Assembly: GCA_021442155.1 (NCBI GenBank)
Contig: CM038228.1
Span: 89,609,737 to 89,673,736, forward strand
Reading direction: 5' to 3'
DNA from: Cymbidium sinense
Lineage: Eukaryota > Streptophyta > Magnoliopsida > Asparagales > Orchidaceae
DNA length: 64,000 nt
Made by a program: the position numbers and the translations under genes. The notes under the pieces are model-generated. The model saw only the letters and a list, made by a program, of their open reading frames with translations, did not search any database and was not told the origin of the DNA. Of the stretch, positions 60,396-64,000 are shown piece after piece. Positions within the stretch are counted from its first letter, which is position 1; every line of letters starts with the position of its first letter.

Positions 60396-61010
60396 ATCGC
60401 CTTTTTTATTCTAGTGAATGCGAAAACATTTTTATCGAATTAAATATTTATCGATACTGCTTGTCGTATTTATTGTCCAACCTTGGCATCAAGGTGTTTG
60501 ATTTATGTTGTTCTCATACTCATTGTGACTTTTCTTGCTTATGCTTGCATTTTAAAACACCACTCAGATAATGCAACTATTATCAGATCTCATTCGGTAA
60601 GATCGATCCCCGAATTGACGATCTTCCTATACAGTTAACATCGCCGAGTAACGCCGATAAACAACCTTGATAAGTTGGCAATCCTCTCTAGACGCCTACA
60701 ACTTTCTCCATAACAGTTAACATCATCGAAAACGCCCGATACACAACCCAGATAGATCGAGAGGTCGAGAGAACCTCTATAAATATATTCCGTTTTGTCA
60801 TCAAGTAACGCCTCGTAATGATCTTAGAATAGATCGAATTATCCTAAAGGGATTCCATGATCTCTTCTACTAATCTTTATCATCGAGTACACTTTGACAA
60901 CTCCTAAATATTCACAAATAATTTTGTGGATTGTTAATATTTCTCGTAAACATACAAGTAATCAACCGTAAATAATATACAACACTAAATGCAACATAAA
61001 GGAACTACAA
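60396..61010. other. Spacer between integrase and antisense ORF region
   Basis: No coding or repeat signal recognised. Confidence 0.5.
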
Positions 61011-61019
61011 CTACGCCTT

Positions 61020-62560
61020 AATGGTCTAGATGAGAAGAACATTCGAGTCATCCTCGCCGTCGCTAAGGGTCTGGGAAGCTGGAGAAAGGACCTCAACACG
61101 CCTCCTACCATGATACGCCAAGTGTCCCCTTCAAGAAACCTCTGATGAAGCCTTCATCAACACACGCCGCTCCAAAGCCTTCACCTCTACATCATACACG
61201 TGGTCTCGCCTCCTCAACGTGATCTCAGATGATACTCTTGAAGGTCGTCGAGTTCTTGAAGTCCTCCACTCCGGATCCGCCCCGCTTCTACCCGAGATAA
61301 GTGCCTCTTTCTCAAAGGCGGCCAGAATCTCGGTTCTTGCCTCAAGACCAAACCTTCTCTAAAAGATCTTCGATCCTCGCAACCAACCTCGCTCTAGCCT
61401 CCACTAATTCATCCCGAGTCCGCTCAACTTCCTGACGCTGAAAAGAAAGAGAAGTCGCTTGAGTCGCCAACTCGGTCCTGCACTCATCAAGTTGATTCTC
61501 CAACACGGATATCTCTTTTACTTTCTCCACATACCGCTTCTTATATTCACCATGGAGAAACTTGACCTTCACGAACTCTGAATTCCAGTCATTCAGCACA
61601 ATGTTCATTTTGAAGTCAAGTTCTTGCTTCTTCAATATCAAATAAGAAAAATTACGTTACAAGGAAATGGGAAATAAAAGATGATGAACGCAAAGAAGGA
61701 TTGTTACGCTTCTAAGATGTCACGACCTACGCAGAATGATTCAACACGCCCTCGAATGAAGATCCTTGGGAGACTACTGACGCCCAACTCTTTCGGTATC
61801 CGATATCACCATCACCTCTTCGCCTTTTCCTCTTCTATTGGAGACGGTCCTTCGGGAAGAAGAGGGACGCCGGGAGATCTACCTTTTCTTTGGGCTTTCA
61901 ACGAATAAGACCGCCATGATGAATAAAAGCCCCGCAAAGATTCCTCCCGACAAATCATTGATATATCAATCTCAAATCAAGATCTTCAATCGAATTTCAC
62001 CCGCAGGATATCTTCATCACCAACTCAGGGAATGGGTAAATCTCTCGCCTTTCCCCATTTCTCGAAGACCGCCATTCTTCACAAAAAAGAATCGCTTGCC
62101 CAACTCTTGGGAGGATCCTTCGAGGTCGGTAATGACTGGTGTGAATACCATGTGCATCGCAGTAAACTTGCACATCCGCAGGTAATCGAGTCAAGGTCGC
62201 ACTGCGCCTCAAAAAAAGACTATAAGTCCCATCACGATGCCATCGCTCGCCAAAATGGAAATGCAAACCTCGTGATGTCGACAAAATGGCGATCATCTGG
62301 GAGGAAACCGCAATCCCGCCAAACTCATCTCGTGAAATACCGGCGGAGATTGGCTCTATCGTCTCTTCTGACACTTAAGAACCAAATCATTCGAAAATAA
62401 TATTTTTCCAAGCACGATCAATGTGTCTCCGTGATCGACGACTCCCATGAATCTTCGCCCTCCCATTTTAGGTTCCTCGCCGCCGCCTCCGCAAGGTGGT
62501 CTGACGTGTCTCTTTCAAAAGATTCTCACCCATCTACAAACACCCAACTCAGACAAGATG
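61020..62560 (-). pseudogene. Antisense extra ORF of the gypsy element, broken
   Basis: On the strand opposite to gag-pol, two open pieces share one direction: 61,997-62,374 (125 residues, MSEETIEPISAGISRDEFGG to ELVMKISCG) and 61,342-61,641 (99 residues). The second is strongly coiled-coil, with SVLENQLDECRTELATQ and QEVERTRDELVEARARL. Tat-lineage elements are known to carry an antisense ORF between integrase and 3' LTR, some with a 'putative gypsy-type transposon' domain and a coiled-coil tail. The position and the coiled coil match, but the domain assignment is not secure. Stops separate the pieces. Confidence 0.5.
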
Positions 62561-62568
62561 AAAATTAT

Positions 62569-62760
62569 CCCAAGGAGAATGCCCAAACTCCCACCGGGAG
62601 GCATGCACTCGGCTCGGAGAAGAGGTGGATCCCAAGGAGAGTGCCCAAACTCCCACTAGGGGGAGGGCTATGCACTCTGGCTCGGGAGTAGAGGTGGATC
62701 CAAAAAGAGTGCCCAAACTCCCACCAGGGGGAGGGCTATGCACTCTAAGAGGAGAAGAAG
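62569..62760 (+). repeat. Three tandem copies of a 62-69 bp unit
   Basis: Units start at 62,569, 62,631 and 62,700. Each contains GTGCCCAAACTCCCAC or a close form, a G-rich stretch and TGCACTC, and the first two end in AGAGGTGGATC. They lie between the antisense ORF region and the 3' LTR. Confidence 0.85.
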
Positions 62761-62764
62761 AGAT

Positions 62765-63338
62765 GAGAAAAGTGTGTACATTTCCCTCTTACCCTAGGGG
62801 GGTTTTATAGACTCTAGGTAAAAGGTAAACCCCAAAACCGTCAAACCCCAAAGTCTGAAGAACTCCGGGCCTGTATGCACGCCATGATGGCCAGCAGCTC
62901 ATGGCTGATCAAGCAGACCCTCCACCTTGGCCCGCTGTCTGGTCGCTGGCCCCGGACCTAGCATCATCCTCCATGTGGTCGCCACGTATTCATGCATGCG
63001 CTTAACCGCCATCGTGACCTGGGCATGGCTGGCCGCTCACGGACGCGGGTTCACATGACGTCATACCGCTTCGCTGCAGCTGACCTGGCACCCGACTCAT
63101 AGCTCGACGCCAAGCGCTTCCAGCGCAGCAGCCTCATGATTGATTGACCGCTTCGCGGCCAGCCAACCGCCGACACGACGGCCTCTTGGTGCATGAAGTA
63201 TACGACGTTGGCCAAGGCCAGATGCGTGGCGCCATGCCGCAAATAACCTCGTTCGACCGGACGATCCAACCTCAAAATATCGCACTCAAGACATACCTAT
63301 GCGATTTGCCTCAGATCGCCTTCCGCGGCCATAATCTT
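62765..63338. other. GC-rich segment before the 3' LTR
   Basis: GC-rich, with a TATA-like 'ttttatagactctagg' (62,802). No coding motif recognised despite overlapping open frames on both strands. No clear polypurine tract was found before 63,339. Confidence 0.4.
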
Positions 63339-64000
63339 GTGCTCAAGATCTAAATATTTTGACGACAGATAATATCATCCAAAAATAGACAACGATACAT
63401 CCTCAAAATTAATTGATCAAGACGAATCTCGGCATTTTCAAATGCTTCGATCTAATCACCGATTTCAAAGAAACTTATAAATAAAAACCCTCGATGAGAA
63501 CATAGAACATCAGCATGATCCGAAGCTGAATCGACTCGATCAAACTATCGAGCATGAAAATGGATCCCGATCCGCCAAATGGTCACCAAAACCGACATAT
63601 TTATAGTCGAGGCCCAAGACAATCCAACGAATCCAAGATCACCACCCGACATCATTAAGGCATCATCATCAAAATACACCATCGGTGGATCGCGACCGGG
63701 CCGTCCATGGGGAGTGGTTGGAGTTTTCCACGATTTACGCCCGCCACTCAAAATCTATAAATAGAGCTTCATTCTCACCTGAGGGACCAATCGAAAAAGC
63801 ACTGAGCTCGAGAACCACCCGACTAACGCCGACATCTATCACTACCGCTACCACCGACCGCTCAAGATCGAGCCGCCTGAGATCACCCTGGGACTAGAAG
63901 AGCCGCCTCCTTTCTCCTCAAGATGGGGTTCCCCTCAAGATCGCCGCCGCTTTTGGAAACTTCTCCGGTCGGATTGACCGATATCAGATTTTTCTACACT
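63339..64000 (+). repeat. 3' LTR of the Tat-type gypsy element (cut by window end)
   Basis: Starts TGTGCTCAAG and matches the 5' LTR through GATCTAATCACCGATTT (63,449), CATGAAAATGGATC (63,552), GACATCATTAAGGCA (63,648) and GGGAGTGGTTGGAGTTTT (63,710). The TATA box CTATAAATAGAGC lies at about 63,755. Numerous substitutions and indels against the 5' LTR indicate an old insertion. Confidence 0.7.

Larger units (their letters stand above)
54837..64000 (+). mobile_element. Ty3/gypsy retrotransposon, Tat type, decayed
   Basis: An LTR retrotransposon whose 5' LTR (from 54,837) and 3' LTR (from 63,339, cut by the window end) share long diverged stretches such as GATCTAATCACCGATTT and GGGAGTGGTTGGAGTTTT. 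Domains follow in the order gag, protease, RT, RNase H, integrase, then about 2.9 kb without sense coding but with an antisense ORF region, as in Tat-lineage elements. Every domain is broken by stops or frameshifts, so the copy is dead. It lies 0.9 kb downstream of the GLYR1-like gene. Confidence 0.85.

Noticed and set aside
62549..63285. Overlapping frames in the tandem-repeat and GC-rich zone
   Set aside because: They read through repeats in several frames with similar length, as expected without stop codons in GC-rich DNA.

Overview
This is plant nuclear DNA: AT-rich, retrotransposon-dominated, with one intron-containing gene. The gene resembles plant cytosolic glyoxylate/succinic semialdehyde reductase 1 (GLYR1). 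Its readable exons look closer to the grass form I remember than to Arabidopsis, so a large-genome monocot is possible, but that is weak inference. No bacterial or organellar gene organisation is present.

Layout. (1) 1-24,553: pieces of one family of very long terminal repeats. Copy A (1-~5,580, +), an inverted copy (~8,589-11,642, -), copy B (11,643-~14,330, +), fragment D (~14,331-15,406, +) and a near-complete copy C (~17,038-24,553, +, about 7.5 kb). Between A and the inverted copy lies an internal region with a PBS-like site, a decayed coding-like block and an array of about 20 diverged hairpins with compensating stem changes (about 6,510-8,390). (2) 25,266-53,943: a broken GLYR1 gene on the + strand. 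Seven exons are recognisable with good splice sites, introns reach 11.9 kb, the exon carrying the catalytic lysine was not found, and two neighbouring exons carry 4-base and 2-base deletions. (3) The introns hold MITEs, a hAT-like element, an RTE-clade LINE, a tRNA-like SINE head and a chimera of a calmodulin N-terminal fragment joined to an ICR-type (ROP interactor) fragment. (4) 54,837-64,000: an old, heavily mutated Ty3/gypsy element of Tat type. It has a 5' LTR, gag, protease, RT, RNase H and integrase, an antisense extra ORF region, a short tandem repeat and a 3' LTR that runs off the window.

How the parts relate. No intact multi-gene pathway is present. The single host gene has been expanded and probably inactivated. 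The retroelements are all interrupted by stops or frameshifts, and the most structured non-coding signals (hairpin array, hairpin chain in the giant LTR, MITE family) belong to them. Element ends are approximate where I give no target-site duplication. All identities come from reading motifs by eye, with no database search.
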